Below the pieces are notes generated by a model. It was not told the origin of the DNA, did not search any database, and saw only the letters and a program-made list of their open reading frames with translations. From positions 1 to 64,000 of the forward strand of contig CAJFTY010000008.1 of assembly GCA_904420045.1 (NCBI GenBank): DNA of 64,000 nt, in the 5' to 3' direction. The stretch comes from Candidatus Metaruminococcus caecorum (GTDB taxonomy: Bacteria; Bacillota; Clostridia; Oscillospirales; Ruminococcaceae). Each line of letters begins with the position of its first letter. The first letter of the stretch is position 1. The position numbers and the translations under genes are program-made. This document shows, piece after piece, positions 8,725-18,237 of the stretch.

Positions 8725-11556
8725 TTATAGCTTTTCCAAAACCGGCTTTAAATATAACCCGGTGTAGGAATTTTTGCACTTTACAACCTCTTCCGGGGTG
8801 CCGGTGGCCACCACAGTTCCGCCCAGGTTGCCGCCCTCCGGCCCCAGGTCGATCAAATAATCGGCGGTCTTGATTACATCCAAATTGTGCTCGATCACCA
8901 GCACGGTGTTGCCGTTGTCCACCAGCTTTTGCAAAACCTCGATGAGCTTGTGCACATCCGCCGTGTGCAGGCCGGTGGTGGGCTCGTCCAGGATATAGAT
9001 GGTCTTGCCGGTTCCCCGTTTGGAAAGTTCGGTGGCAAGCTTCACCCGCTGGGCTTCTCCTCCCGACAGGGTGGTGGCGGGCTGGCCGATTTTCACATAG
9101 CCCAGTCCCACGTCGTACAGAGTCTTTAATTTCCGCTGGATTTTGGGGATGTGTTCGAAAAACAGCATGCCTTCCTCCACCGTCATTTCCAGCACATCGT
9201 AGATGGTTTTGCCCTTGTATTTGACTTCCAGCGTCTCCCGGTTGTAGCGGCGTCCTTTGCAGACTTCGCAGGGAACGAAGATATCCGGCAGAAAATGCAT
9301 CTCGATTTTGATGATGCCGTCGCCCTGGCAGGCCTCGCACCGGCCGCCCTTGACGTTAAAGGAAAACCGGCCGCTTCCGTAGCCCCTTAGCTTTGCATCC
9401 TGGGTCTGGGCGAACACCTCCCGGATGTCGGTGAACACCCCCGTGTAGGTGGCGGGGTTGGAACGGGGCGTACGCCCGATAGGCGACTGGTCGATGTCGA
9501 TGACCTTGTCCAGGTTTTCCACTCCCAGCATTTCCTCATACCTGCCGGGTTTGATTCGAGCACGGTTGAGCTTGCCCGCCAGGCTTTTGTAGACGATCTC
9601 GTTGACAAAGGAGGACTTTCCGCTGCCCGACACGCCGGTGACGCAGGTCAGTGTCCCCAGCGGGATGGTCACGTCGATGTTTTTCAGGTTGTTCTGGGCG
9701 GCTCCTTTGACGGTGAGAGTCCGACCGTTCCCCTTCCGCCGGGTCTTGGGGACGGGGATTTGTTTTTTTCCGCTTAAATACTGCCCCGTAACCGAGGATT
9801 CACAGGCCATAATATCCTCCACCGAACCGGTGCAGACGATGTCGCCCCCGTGGATGCCCGCGCCCGGCCCCACGTCCACGATGTAATCTGCGGCGCGCAT
9901 GGTATCCTCATCGTGCTCCACCACGATCAGGGTGTTGCCCAGGTCCCGCAGCCGCTTTAGCGTGGCAATCAGCTTGTCGTTGTCCCGCTGGTGCAGGCCG
10001 ATGGAGGGCTCGTCCAGGATATACAGCACCCCCACCAGGGAGGAACCGATCTGGGTGGCCAGCCGGATGCGCTGGCTCTCCCCGCCCGACAGGGTTCCCG
10101 CCGACCGGGAAAGGGTCAAGTATTCCAGTCCCACGCTCTGTAAAAAGCCCAGGCGGTTTTTGATCTCTTTTAAAATCAGGTCGGCGATCATCTGCTCCCG
10201 TTCGGTGAGCTTAAGCTCCTCCACAAAGCGCAGCGCTTCGGTGACGCTTTTCGTGCAGAACTCGCTGATGTTGATGCCCCCTACCGTCACTGCCAGGGAC
10301 TGAGGCTTTAACCGCTCCCCGTGGCAGTCCGGACAGTTGACGGCGCTCATGCACTGGGTGATTTCCTCCCGCATCCAGTCGCTGGTGGTCTCTTTAAAAC
10401 GCCGCTCCAGGTTGTTGACCACGCCCTCAAAGTCGGTGGTATAGGTGCCGCTTCCGTATTCGCTGACCCGGGTCATCTCGATCTTTTTGCCCTTGGTGCC
10501 GTATAAAATCACGTCCTGCGCCTGTTTGGACAGCTTTTTAAAAGGGGTGTCCAAAGAAAAGCCATAGTGCTTGGCCAGCGCGTCAAAATACATCTGAGCG
10601 ATGGTGCCCGAATCTGTTGCGCTCCAGCCGCTGGCCTTGATGGCCCCCTGATTGATGCTCAGCTCCTTGTTGGGAACTACCAGATCCGGGTCCACCTTCA
10701 TAAAGGTGCCCAGACCCGTACATTTTTCACAGGCTCCATAAGGGTTATTGAAGGAAAACATCCGGGGGGAAAGCTCCTCCATGCTCACGCCGTGCTCAGG
10801 GCAGGCGTAGTCCTGGGAGAATAAAATCTCCTCCCCGCCGACCACGTCCACCAGCGCAAGGCCGCCGGTGAGCCCGGTGGCGACCTCCAAAGAGTCCGCC
10901 AGCCGGGTGCGGATCTCCGGTTTTAACACCAGACGGTCCACCACGATTTCAATGGTGTGCTTTTTGTTCTTTTCCAGGGAAATGGTTTCAGACAAATCGT
11001 ACAGGTTCCCGTCCACCCGCACCCGAACAAAGCCGCTTTTTCGGGCGGATTCCAGCTCCTTGACATGCTCGCCTTTGCGTTGGCGCACCACCGGAGCCAT
11101 AATCTGAAGCTTGGTTCCCTCCGGCAGGGTGAACACATGGTCCACGATCTGGTCGATGGTCTGCTGCTTGATCTCCCGGCCGCACACCGGACAGTGGGGC
11201 ACGCCGATCCGGGCGTACAAAAGACGCAGGTAGTCGTAAATTTCGGTCACGGTTCCCACGGTGGAACGGGGATTTTTCGAGGTGGTTTTCTGGTCGATGG
11301 AAATAGCCGGAGAAAGCCCCTCGATGGAGTCCACATCCGGTTTTTCCATCTGGCCCAAAAACATCCGGGCATAGGACGACAGGCTTTCCACATACCGGCG
11401 TTGTCCGTCGGCGTAGATGGTGTCAAACGCCAGCGAGGACTTGCCCGAACCGCTCAGCCCTGTAAGCACCACAAACTTGTCCCGGGGAATTTCCACATCC
11501 ACGTTTTTCAAGTTGTGCTCCCTGGCTCCTTTGATGATAATTTTATCAATAGCCAC
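8725..11556 (-). CDS. uvrA: Excinuclease ABC subunit A
   Basis: UvrA is the damage-sensing ATPase of nucleotide excision repair; the dimer loads UvrB on DNA. About 943 residues with two ABC modules: first Walker [11 protein letters not shown] and signature [12 protein letters not shown], second Walker [11 protein letters not shown] and signature [12 protein letters not shown]. Zinc knuckles are visible ([38 protein letters not shown]). I chose GTG at 11556 (protein starting [16 protein letters not shown]) because AGGAGG is nine bases upstream; an in-frame TTG two codons earlier is only three bases from it. It follows uvrB by some 20 bases in one operon. Confidence 0.97.
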   Translation of the reverse strand: MAIDKIIIKGAREHNLKNVDVEIPRDKFVVLTGLSGSGKSSLAFDTIYADGQRRYVESLSSYARMFLGQMEKPDVDSIEGLSPAISIDQKTTSKNPRSTVGTVTEIYDYLRLLYARIGVPHCPVCGREIKQQTIDQIVDHVFTLPEGTKLQIMAPVVRQRKGEHVKELESARKSGFVRVRVDGNLYDLSETISLEKNKKHTIEIVVDRLVLKPEIRTRLADSLEVATGLTGGLALVDVVGGEEILFSQDYACPEHGVSMEELSPRMFSFNNPYGACEKCTGLGTFMKVDPDLVVPNKELSINQGAIKASGWSATDSGTIAQMYFDALAKHYGFSLDTPFKKLSKQAQDVILYGTKGKKIEMTRVSEYGSGTYTTDFEGVVNNLERRFKETTSDWMREEITQCMSAVNCPDCHGERLKPQSLAVTVGGINISEFCTKSVTEALRFVEELKLTEREQMIADLILKEIKNRLGFLQSVGLEYLTLSRSAGTLSGGESQRIRLATQIGSSLVGVLYILDEPSIGLHQRDNDKLIATLKRLRDLGNTLIVVEHDEDTMRAADYIVDVGPGAGIHGGDIVCTGSVEDIMACESSVTGQYLSGKKQIPVPKTRRKGNGRTLTVKGAAQNNLKNIDVTIPLGTLTCVTGVSGSGKSSFVNEIVYKSLAGKLNRARIKPGRYEEMLGVENLDKVIDIDQSPIGRTPRSNPATYTGVFTDIREVFAQTQDAKLRGYGSGRFSFNVKGGRCEACQGDGIIKIEMHFLPDIFVPCEVCKGRRYNRETLEVKYKGKTIYDVLEMTVEEGMLFFEHIPKIQRKLKTLYDVGLGYVKIGQPATTLSGGEAQRVKLATELSKRGTGKTIYILDEPTTGLHTADVHKLIEVLQKLVDNGNTVLVIEHNLDVIKTADYLIDLGPEGGNLGGTVVATGTPEEVVKCKNSYTGLYLKPVLEKL

Positions 11557-11576
11557 TGACAAATTCCTCCTTGGCG

Positions 11577-13544
11577 CTACATCTTCTTGAGCTTTTCAAT
11601 CTCATCCCGCAAAAACGCCGCCTGCTCGAACTCCAACAGTTTTGCAGCGTTGCGCATTTCGGCGGTGAGCTTTTTGATCCGCTCTTGTTTTTCCTGGGCG
11701 GACAGACGTTTTGGGGGCTTTTTGCCGCCCTCCGGCTCCGCCTTGGTGGAGATTTCCAAAATCTCCCGCACCTGCTTGTGAATGGTGGTGGGCGTGATGC
11801 CGTGGGTCTCGTTGTACTCCATCTGGATCTTCCGGCGGCGCTCGGTCTCCCGGATGGCCCGCTCCATAGAGCCGGTCACCTGATCGGCATACATAATCAC
11901 CTTGCCCTCGGCGTTTCGCGCCGCGCGGCCAATAGTCTGGATCAGGGAGGTCTCGCTCCGCAAAAATCCCTCTTTGTCCGCGTCCAGAATGCACACCAGT
12001 GACACCTCTGGGATGTCTAAGCCCTCCCGCAGCAGGTTAATCCCCACCAGCACGTCGAACTCGCCCAAGCGTAGGTCCCGGATGATCTCCATGCGCTCGA
12101 TGGTGTCCACGTCGTGGTGCATATACCGCACCTTGACCCCCATGGAGTCCAGATAGTCGGTCAAATCCTCCGCCATTTTTTTGGTCAAGGTGGTCACCAG
12201 CGTGCGCTCCCCTTTTTCGGCCCGGGTGTTGACCTCGAACAGCAGGTCTTCGATCTGGCCTTCCACCGGGCGGAGGATAATTTCGGGATCCAAAAGCCCG
12301 GTGGGGCGGATGACCTGCTCCACCATATTGGCGGCGTGCTCCCGCTCAAAGGGGCCGGGCGTGGCGGACACATAGATCGCCTGGTTGATCTTGCCGTAAA
12401 ACTCGTCAAAGTTTAAGGGCCGGTTGTCGTAGGCGGAAGGCAGCCGGAATCCATAGTCAATCAAAGTCTGCTTCCGGGCGCGGTCGCCGAAGTACATCCC
12501 CCGCACCTGGGGGATCGACACATGGGATTCGTCCACAAACAGAAGGAAGTCGTCCGGAAAGTGGTCCAGCAGCGTGTAAGGTGTGCTCCCCGCAGGCCGG
12601 CCGGACAATACCCTGGAGTAATTTTCGATTCCCTTGCAAAAGCCGATCTCCTGGAGCATTTCCAGGTCGTACATGGTCCGCTGGGAGATCCGCTGGGCCT
12701 CCAACAGCTTGTCGTTTTCCTTGAAATACTTGACCCGCTGGGCCAGCTCGTCTTCCAGCTCGTGGATGGCAGACGCCATCTTGTCCGGCGGCACGATGTA
12801 GTGGGAGGCGGGATAAATCGCCACATGGGACAGCACAGATTTCAGTTCCCCTGTCAGGGCGTTGATCTCGCTGATGCGGTCGATTTCATCCCCGAAAAAT
12901 TCCACCCGGATAGCGGTGTCCCCCGAATAAGCGGGAAAAATTTCCACCACATCTCCCCGCACCCGGAACTTGTTTCGGATGAAGTTAATGTCGTTGCGCT
13001 CATACTGGATTTCCACCAGCTTGCGGAGCAGGTCATCCCGGTTTTTCTCCATCCCCGTGCGCAGGGAAATCACCATCTTCCGATAGTCAATGGGGCTGCC
13101 CAGGCTGTAGATGCAGGAGACGCTGGCTACGATGATTACATCCCGCCGCTCGCTGAGCGCCGAGGTGGCCGAATGGCGGAGCTTGTCGATCTCGTCGTTA
13201 ATGGCGGAGTCCTTTTCAATGTAGGTGTCCGTGCCGGGGATGTAGGCCTCCGGCTGGTAATAGTCGTAGTAGGAAACAAAATACTCCACCGCGTTGTTGG
13301 GAAAAAACTCCCGAAACTCCGAACAAAGCTGGGCTGCCAAAGTCTTGTTATGAGCCAGCACCAGCGTCGGCCGGTTCATCTTGGCGATCACATTGGCCAT
13401 GGTAAAGGTTTTTCCAGATCCGGTGACGCCCAGAAGAATCTGCTCCCGGTCGCCCGCCTGAAGCCCTTTGACCAAACCCTCAATCGCCTGAGGCTGATCG
13501 CCGGTGGGCTTATAGTCGGATACAAGTTCAAAAACATCTTTCAT
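11577..13544 (-). CDS. uvrB: Excinuclease ABC subunit B
   Basis: UvrB verifies damage and recruits UvrC in excision repair. The 655-residue protein shows Walker A GVTGSGKT (39-46), the DNA-threading beta-hairpin region [20 protein letters not shown], helicase motifs ([14 protein letters not shown]) and a C-terminal UVR domain of about 35 residues ([18 protein letters not shown]) that contacts UvrC. AAGGGGG precedes the ATG by nine bases. It is the first gene of uvrBA; the upstream region contains a -10 TATAAT and a LexA-like box, fitting SOS control. Confidence 0.97.
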   Translation of the reverse strand: MKDVFELVSDYKPTGDQPQAIEGLVKGLQAGDREQILLGVTGSGKTFTMANVIAKMNRPTLVLAHNKTLAAQLCSEFREFFPNNAVEYFVSYYDYYQPEAYIPGTDTYIEKDSAINDEIDKLRHSATSALSERRDVIIVASVSCIYSLGSPIDYRKMVISLRTGMEKNRDDLLRKLVEIQYERNDINFIRNKFRVRGDVVEIFPAYSGDTAIRVEFFGDEIDRISEINALTGELKSVLSHVAIYPASHYIVPPDKMASAIHELEDELAQRVKYFKENDKLLEAQRISQRTMYDLEMLQEIGFCKGIENYSRVLSGRPAGSTPYTLLDHFPDDFLLFVDESHVSIPQVRGMYFGDRARKQTLIDYGFRLPSAYDNRPLNFDEFYGKINQAIYVSATPGPFEREHAANMVEQVIRPTGLLDPEIILRPVEGQIEDLLFEVNTRAEKGERTLVTTLTKKMAEDLTDYLDSMGVKVRYMHHDVDTIERMEIIRDLRLGEFDVLVGINLLREGLDIPEVSLVCILDADKEGFLRSETSLIQTIGRAARNAEGKVIMYADQVTGSMERAIRETERRRKIQMEYNETHGITPTTIHKQVREILEISTKAEPEGGKKPPKRLSAQEKQERIKKLTAEMRNAAKLLEFEQAAFLRDEIEKLKKM

Positions 13545-13641
13545 GCTGCACAGCCCCCTTTTTCAAACCGTTTAAAACCGGATGTTCCAGCATTTGCACT
13601 CAAAAGAATACAGGTATAGTATGTGATACGATTGTCGTTTC

Positions 13642-13647
13642 ATTATA
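13642..13647 (-). promoter_or_regulatory. -10 element of the uvrBA promoter
   Basis: TATAAT on the minus strand about 97 bases upstream of uvrB, preceded by TGTGC. The -35 at the right distance (TTTAAA) is weak, which would suit a regulated promoter. Confidence 0.5.
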
Positions 13648-13688
13648 GCACAAAACCGTTTGTTTTAAAAGCCTTTTCGACAACAAAT

Positions 13689-13702
13689 CGAACATTTGTT
13701 TT
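13689..13702. promoter_or_regulatory. LexA-like (SOS) box upstream of uvrBA
   Basis: CGAACATTTGTTTT matches the Gram-positive LexA consensus CGAAC-N4-GTTYC at nine or ten of the conserved positions and lies some 20 bases upstream of the weak uvrB -35 region. uvrBA is a classical SOS operon, which supports the call. Confidence 0.6.
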
Positions 13703-13762
13703 GCGTTTTTATTTATACATATTGCTTATAACCTCTGCTCTTTTTAAACGGTTGTTCAGAGG

Positions 13763-13808
13763 AAAAAACACCCGTGGGCAGAAACTGGTTCGCCCACGGA
13801 TGTTTTTT
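13763..13808 (-). terminator. Intrinsic terminator of the DtxR-flavodoxin operon
   Basis: AAAAAACACCCGTGGGC and its near complement GCCCACGGATGTTTTTT flank a 12-base loop; on the minus strand it closes the operon that ends at 13874. The symmetric A/T runs could also work on the plus strand. Confidence 0.85.
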
Positions 13809-13873
13809 GTTCACTATGAATCACAATAAATTGGCCGCTCTTGTTTCGCGTATTCGGGAAGCCCCAGACGCTT

Positions 13874-14035
13874 TCAGATTTTAAGGCCATGGCATCTTTT
13901 TCGTTTTTTACGGTTCCAATTTTTCAGCGCATATCCGGTCCACCGTTTGCAGCCGAACACCAGCGCACAGACACCCAACGCTAAGGCCAGGTTGGACAGG
14001 ATATGGATCAGATGGCCAGACACGTTCCAATCCAT
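13874..14035 (-). CDS. Small single-span membrane protein of unknown function (53 aa)
   Basis: The ATG at 14035 follows a purine-rich AAGGAGGGAGGA ribosome binding site, strong support for a real gene in spite of its size. One hydrophobic helix (ILSNLALALGVCALVFGC) is followed by a basic tail (NWNRKKRKRCHG), implying an N-out, C-in small membrane protein with three Cys, two of which sit at the inner membrane face. It is the last gene of the DtxR operon, 22 bases after the heavy-metal-associated protein gene, so a role in iron or copper handling is possible but unproven. No family recognised. Confidence 0.7.
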   Translation of the reverse strand: MDWNVSGHLIHILSNLALALGVCALVFGCKRWTGYALKNWNRKKRKRCHGLKI

Positions 14036-14057
14036 CCGACATCCTCCCTCCTTGCGT

Positions 14058-14441
14058 TTAACGGCGGACCGGCTGTACGCTGCCCGCGGAATAACCCGCC
14101 TGCCATACAATCTGCCGCAGTTCGTTCTCGGATACCGGCCGCTTTGTCCGTACCAAGGCGCGGTTTTGTTTGAAATCCACCTGGGCCCAAAAGCCCTCTT
14201 TCCGGTTGTACGCATTTTCAATCCGCGTTGCACAGTTTTTACAGTGCATTCCTTGAATGTCCACCTGATAGGCAAACGCATAATGGCTTAAATCCCGGTC
14301 CGAAGGCTGGACGCGCCTTTCCCCTCCCCCGCCGGAACCACAGCAGCCGCTTTTGAGCTTTTTACCATAACTGATTCCAGCATACACGCAAAGGACGGCT
14401 AAAACAGCGCAGATGAGAATTGTCGTCCAGATGCCTTCCAT
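14058..14441 (-). CDS. Membrane-anchored heavy-metal-associated (HMA) domain protein
   Basis: 127 residues: an N-terminal membrane helix (TTILICAVLAVLCVYAGISYG), a Cys/Gly segment KSGCCGSGGGGE like those of FeoB-associated proteins, then a ferredoxin-like HMA domain with the metal-binding motif GMHCKNC (CxxC) at about residues 64-70. HMA domains bind Cu(I), Zn or other soft metals and pass them to P-type ATPases; none is encoded nearby. The gene sits in a DtxR-type operon between a flavodoxin and a 53-residue membrane protein, which suggests metal homeostasis at the membrane. ATG with AGGAGG (AAGGAGGCG) upstream. Confidence 0.85.
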   Translation of the reverse strand: MEGIWTTILICAVLAVLCVYAGISYGKKLKSGCCGSGGGGERRVQPSDRDLSHYAFAYQVDIQGMHCKNCATRIENAYNRKEGFWAQVDFKQNRALVRTKRPVSENELRQIVWQAGYSAGSVQPVRR

Positions 14442-14474
14442 GAAAACGCCTCCTTATCCATGTGGCTGTATGCG

Positions 14475-14897
14475 TCAGGCCAGCGCTTTTCCCAAAGCCG
14501 AGCAGGATGCTTCTGCCTCCTCGTCAGGCGCTTCGTTGCAGATCACACAATCGCAGGCCAACTGAGCGCCGTCGCTGCGGCAGGTTTCCTCCCAGGTGCG
14601 CATCCACTCGCCGTCCCCCCAGCCATAGGAGCCAAACAGCGCAATTTTTTTCCCGTTCAGCTTGGGTTCGCAGCTGAGAAACATGGGCTCAAATTCGTTT
14701 TCTTCCAGCTGTTCCGCCCCCATCGAGGGGCAGCCGAACGCCACTGCGTCAAAGTCATCCATTTGATCCGGACCGAATTCTGCCGCTGTAAACATCGAAA
14801 CTTCCGCCCCCGCCTGTTTGGCGCCGGCCGCCACCTGATTGGCCATCGCCTCGGTGTTGCCTGTACCGCTCCAATAAACCACTGCTACTTTGCTCAT
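14475..14897 (-). CDS. Flavodoxin
   Basis: A 140-residue short-chain flavodoxin that carries electrons with FMN, typically replacing ferredoxin when iron is scarce. The phosphate-binding loop YWSGTGNTEAMA is at the N-terminus, the FMN-isoalloxazine loops are FGCPSMGAEQLEE and FGSYGWGDGEWM. The start at 14897 (MSKVAVVYWSG) has GAGG nine bases before it; the ATG five codons upstream has none. It lies 32 bases downstream of the DUF3793 gene and in the operon headed by a DtxR-type repressor, consistent with induction during iron limitation. Confidence 0.95.
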   Translation of the reverse strand: MSKVAVVYWSGTGNTEAMANQVAAGAKQAGAEVSMFTAAEFGPDQMDDFDAVAFGCPSMGAEQLEENEFEPMFLSCEPKLNGKKIALFGSYGWGDGEWMRTWEETCRSDGAQLACDCVICNEAPDEEAEASCSALGKALA

Positions 14898-14929
14898 ATT
14901 TCCATACCTCATTTCTAAAAAATTCTATG

Positions 14930-15484
14930 TTAAGCAGCCACCGTAAGCTGCAAAACCGACCTACCCTGATTCCAAAGCCTGGTGTAAATACGGCGGCATT
15001 TTCTATAACGCTCGAATGTTTTGACCGCTTCACACGGGTTGCAGTACACCTTCCAGCAGCCCGTGCACGCACAGTTTTTTCCTCCATGCTGAATAAACCC
15101 AATTACATCATCCAAAGGATAGCCCAAAAAAACGCCGATTTCGTGGGGAAAGGAATCACTTTGCTCCAGCCTGGATTTCAAACGGCTCAGGGAATCTTTC
15201 GCATCCAAGCCGCTATAACCGAACTCGGTTAAAAATTCCGCCACTCCAGGCCGCTGTAAATCCGATTGCAGATGAGAGCTTCGGCACACATAGATAAGCG
15301 CATTGGTTTTTCTCCGCCTTAAAACCTGTATGAACAGCCCCTTTTTATGAAAGTGTTTGTTCCAGATTTGAATCTGCGTTTCCAGCTCTTGATGGTCGGT
15401 GACGGGAACGCAAAACATACTGGCGGTTTTTAAAGATGCAAGAGTGGGCGCACAGTGTTCAATCAGATATTTTTCCAGACTCAT
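14930..15484 (-). CDS. DUF3793 family protein
   Basis: 184 residues resembling DUF3793, a family of unknown biochemical role that is often found beside flavodoxin, feo and DtxR genes in gut Clostridia. Visible features: FPHEIGVFLGYPLDDVIGFI (the most conserved part of the family) followed by a Cys-rich patch CACTGCWKVYCNPCEA that could bind a metal or Fe-S centre, and a basic C-terminus. The start at 15484 has AGGAG seven bases upstream and lies within the last 26 bases of the repressor gene, so the two are coupled. No membrane segment. Confidence 0.85.
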   Translation of the reverse strand: MSLEKYLIEHCAPTLASLKTASMFCVPVTDHQELETQIQIWNKHFHKKGLFIQVLRRRKTNALIYVCRSSHLQSDLQRPGVAEFLTEFGYSGLDAKDSLSRLKSRLEQSDSFPHEIGVFLGYPLDDVIGFIQHGGKNCACTGCWKVYCNPCEAVKTFERYRKCRRIYTRLWNQGRSVLQLTVAA

Positions 15485-15899
15485 GCAGATTCTCCTTCCC
15501 GTCAAGCGCGGTTTGATTCGGCTGCCGTGCAATTCCGTTTTCCACAAAATAGGTCTTCAGCGCCCGAAAGCTTTTCGCGCTGAGAACATGCTCCATACGG
15601 CAGGCGTCGTGCATCGCAGTTTCCCGATCGACGCCAAGACTTGACAACACATTGGAAAACAGCAGATGACGTTCGTACATGATTTCTGCCAAGGCTTTTC
15701 CCTTGGTTGTCAGCGAAATTTGATACCCGTCGCTCATACGGATGTAGCCCCCCTGTTTGAGGTTTTTCATCGCTACACTGACGCTGGCTCGGGAGACATT
15801 CATCGCTTCTGCTACATCTACCGACCGGACGGGATTCCCCTTCATTTGCAGGATCAGGATCGTTTCCAGATAGTCCTCACCGGATTCCATAACTTTCAT
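15459..15899 (-). CDS. DtxR/MntR-family metal-dependent transcriptional repressor
   Basis: 146 residues with an N-terminal winged helix (VDVAEAMNVSRASVSVAMKNL) and a dimerisation/metal-binding domain. The ligand-type motif DACRMEHVLS gives Cys-x-x-Glu-His, the arrangement of the iron-type DtxR/IdeR primary site (MntR has Glu in place of Cys); no C-terminal SH3 domain. The start at 15899 has GGAGG seven bases upstream; an in-frame GTG five codons earlier does not. A perfect 30-base palindrome is 24 bases upstream, so it very likely represses itself together with the downstream DUF3793, flavodoxin, HMA and small membrane protein genes. Two further copies of the operator core occur nearby. Fe2+ as effector is inferred from the ligands and the flavodoxin. 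Confidence 0.92.
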   Translation of the reverse strand: MKVMESGEDYLETILILQMKGNPVRSVDVAEAMNVSRASVSVAMKNLKQGGYIRMSDGYQISLTTKGKALAEIMYERHLLFSNVLSSLGVDRETAMHDACRMEHVLSAKSFRALKTYFVENGIARQPNQTALDGKENLHESGKISD

Positions 15900-15923
15900 T
15901 TGACCGCCTCCCACAAAAACGTG

Positions 15924-15953
15924 AAATATAGTTAGTTAAAACTAACTATATTT
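15924..15953. promoter_or_regulatory. Operator 1 for the DtxR-type repressor (perfect palindrome)
   Basis: A perfect 30-base inverted repeat: arm AAATATAGTTAGTT, centre AA, then the exact complement. The core is AGTTAG-TTAAAA-CTAACT (15930-15947). It covers the likely -10 (TATATT on the minus strand) of the repressor gene. Confidence 0.85.
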
Positions 15954-16014
15954 GAATAAAAAACGCTTTTAACCCCTTCGGTAAAGCGAGATCAATAAAA
16001 CCAAGAATCATACA

Positions 16015-16040
16015 ATATAGTTAGCTTTAACTAACTGATA
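16015..16040. promoter_or_regulatory. Operator 2, same core motif
   Basis: AGTTAG-CTTTAA-CTAACT at 16019-16036 repeats the architecture of operator 1 about 70 bases further upstream and faces the plus-strand 65-residue gene as well as the repressor gene. Confidence 0.8.
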
Positions 16041-16190
16041 GTTTACTATATTTTTCCTCTAGCGTCAAGTAGTTTTCCTAAATAAAAAAATTGCCCGAGC
16101 GTTTATTATAGGTCAAAAAGCAGACTTTTTCGTTGTTTTACACCGAATGAATGAAGCACAGACAGGAACAATATGTTTAGGAGGGATACA

Positions 16191-16388
16191 ATGAAATACC
16201 GGAATTTACACGATTTGTTGCAGCACAGTTCCAGCAGCCGCTCTTTTTTTGTTTCGCTGCCGGTAGAGCTGCAGTGCAAGCTGCACGAGCACAACGACTA
16301 TGTGCACACGGCAGCGGAGCTTCACGCTCGGGCGGAAGCCGTTCAGTCTCACCAGCGGCTGATGGATCTGGGCGGCTGGAACAATTGA
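16191..16388 (+). CDS. Small conserved-looking protein of unknown function (65 aa)
   Basis: The ATG at 16191 has AGGAGG six bases upstream and the frame ends just before a strong terminator, so this is a complete single-gene unit. The product starts MKYRNLHDLLQHSSSSRSFF, continues with SLPVELQCKLHEHNDYVHTA and ends with a His-rich helix; it is soluble and histidine-rich (eight His). It is divergent from the DtxR-type repressor gene with operators 1 and 2 in the shared region, so metal-dependent expression is likely. I recall similar short proteins in Clostridia but no function. Confidence 0.75.
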   Translation: MKYRNLHDLLQHSSSSRSFFVSLPVELQCKLHEHNDYVHTAAELHARAEAVQSHQRLMDLGGWNN

Positions 16389-16414
16389 TTCCTTTTGGGC
16401 AATTCTGTAAGCAA

Positions 16415-16454
16415 TAAAGCATCCCTGGAAAGGATTGTTCCGGGGATGCTTTTC
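16415..16454. terminator. Bidirectional intrinsic terminator
   Basis: AAAGCATCCC-TGGAA ... TTCCG-GGGATGCTTTT between the convergent 65-residue gene and the ABC transporter operon. Confidence 0.85.
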
Positions 16455-16503
16455 TTGTCTGGCAACCGCCGCCTAGAGCGCCAGTGCCTTTTGATTCATT
16501 GGC

Positions 16504-18234
16504 TTACAACGACCAGCTTTGGCTTTTCGTTTGCAAATCCACCATATGGCTGTATATCCCCCCCGCGCGTTCCAGCTCGTCAGGCGTTCCCTGTTCCGCC
16601 ACCATTCCGTCCGCCAAAACGACAATTTTGTCCGCTCCGGCGACGGTGCGCATCCGGTGGGCGATCAGTAGAACGGTTTTGTCCTGAATCAGCCTGGACA
16701 GCGCCGTCTGAATCAGCGTCTCGTTTTCTACGTCTAAAGAGGCTGTGGCCTCGTCCATGAGAATCACAGGTGCGTCCTTTAAAAACGCCCGGGCGATGGA
16801 AATTCTCTGTCGTTCGCCTCCGGACAGGGTGCAGCCGTTTTCCCCGATCCGGGTGTTCCAGCCCTCGGGGAGCTGGTCGGCAAATTCATCGCAGTTGGCA
16901 AGCTTGGCTGCTGCAATCACTTCGTCATCCGTTGCGTCCTTTTTACCAATCCGGATGTTCTCCAAAATGGTGTTGTCGAACAGTGTTACATCCTGAAACA
17001 CGATGGAATACAGGTTTAACAGGGTTTCCGGGTCCACCTTGGAAACATCCATTCCCCCGACCGTGATGGTTCCCCTGTCCGCATCCCAAAACCGGGAGGC
17101 CAGCCGGGACACTGTGGTCTTTCCACCGCCAGAGGGTCCCACCAGCGCGGTAACCTCCCCCTGTTTTGCGGTAAAGGATACGTCTTTTAGCACGGTTTCT
17201 CCAGTGTTATAGGCGAATCCTACATGGCTGAATACAATGTCGCATCCTTTGTTTGACAGCCGGTTTTCCCCACTTTGTACCGGATGGTCGAGAATTTCGT
17301 TCATTCGGGCGATATTGGTGCGGGTACTGATGACCGCCGCCAGGTTTTGCAAGGCGGACTGAAGCGGATCGTACAGCCTGGACACCACCAGCAAAAACAA
17401 GAAAAAGGTCATTACATTCAGGGAGCCGCCGATCAGCAGCGCGGATCCGACCAGCGCCACTGTGGCGATGCCCAGCTTTAAAATCAGTGTGGCAGACACC
17501 ACAAACGCTGCGGTTCCGAATTCGGAAATAATCGCTCGTTTTTCCACCGCTTTGATTTTTTTGTCCAGCCCCTTCAGATATTCGTCTTCGGCGTTGTTGG
17601 CTTTTAGATCCCGGGCGGTCTCGATGCACTCCTGAATGCCGCCGGCGCAGGCCATTTTCGCATCCATCTGCCGGTTGTTTAGCCTTTCCTGTACCTTAGA
17701 GGAAAACCCGACGATAGCAAACGATACCGGCAGCACCCAGAGCGCCGCCAGAGCCATGCGCCAGTCAAAGACCAACAGGCTCACGGCGACCAGAACTGTG
17801 GAGATCATCGACCCGAACAATTCAGGGATAAAATGGGAAAAGCTTTGCTCTAAAAAGGTGCAGTCCGCCATAATGGTGCTGGTCAGATCCGCCAGGTCCT
17901 TTTTACCAAAAAAGGACAGCGGGATTTTTCGCAGCTTTTCCGCCAGGGAAATCCGCCGCACACCGCTTTCCACATAGGTGGCAAAATAGGTGGCGTTGTA
18001 CTGAAACCAGGTGGTCAGAAAAATCAGTCCAATACACACCGCGACGCCCACTGCATAAAAGGCGATCCTTGCTCCGCGCACGCCCCCGTTCATCAGGTCG
18101 TTTACCAAAAAGTACAAAAGCCCTACCGGAAACATCAGCGACAGGTTCTGCAACACGCAGGCCAGGCACCCTTTGACCAGATCAATCGCCCCCTGACGGG
18201 ACAGGGCAAATTTCTTTTGCAGTTTTTCAATCAT
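16504..18234 (-). CDS. ABC transporter, fused membrane/ATPase subunit (second of a heterodimeric pair)
   Basis: 576 residues: six membrane helices (about 1-310) and an ABC ATPase domain with Walker A VGPSGGGKTT, signature LSGGERQR and Walker B VILMDEATASLD. The exporter-type fold and heterodimeric arrangement match the pair encoded just upstream (three bases between stop and ATG). Similar pairs (IrtAB/YbtPQ-like) act as siderophore importers despite the exporter fold, and the upstream DtxR-type operator favours an iron or metallophore role; multidrug export remains possible because a TetR gene lies upstream. Ends before a bidirectional terminator. Confidence 0.9.
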   Translation of the reverse strand: MIEKLQKKFALSRQGAIDLVKGCLACVLQNLSLMFPVGLLYFLVNDLMNGGVRGARIAFYAVGVAVCIGLIFLTTWFQYNATYFATYVESGVRRISLAEKLRKIPLSFFGKKDLADLTSTIMADCTFLEQSFSHFIPELFGSMISTVLVAVSLLVFDWRMALAALWVLPVSFAIVGFSSKVQERLNNRQMDAKMACAGGIQECIETARDLKANNAEDEYLKGLDKKIKAVEKRAIISEFGTAAFVVSATLILKLGIATVALVGSALLIGGSLNVMTFFLFLLVVSRLYDPLQSALQNLAAVISTRTNIARMNEILDHPVQSGENRLSNKGCDIVFSHVGFAYNTGETVLKDVSFTAKQGEVTALVGPSGGGKTTVSRLASRFWDADRGTITVGGMDVSKVDPETLLNLYSIVFQDVTLFDNTILENIRIGKKDATDDEVIAAAKLANCDEFADQLPEGWNTRIGENGCTLSGGERQRISIARAFLKDAPVILMDEATASLDVENETLIQTALSRLIQDKTVLLIAHRMRTVAGADKIVVLADGMVAEQGTPDELERAGGIYSHMVDLQTKSQSWSL

Positions 18235-18237
18235 CGT

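Noticed and set aside
8609..9340. 243-codon minus-strand frame overlapping uvrA and rubredoxin
   Set aside because: Same strand but out of frame with uvrA; Gly/Arg/His-rich shadow composition.
12522..13619. 365-codon plus-strand open frame opposite uvrB
   Set aside because: Entirely antisense to uvrB, His/Val-rich shadow composition, no start signal.
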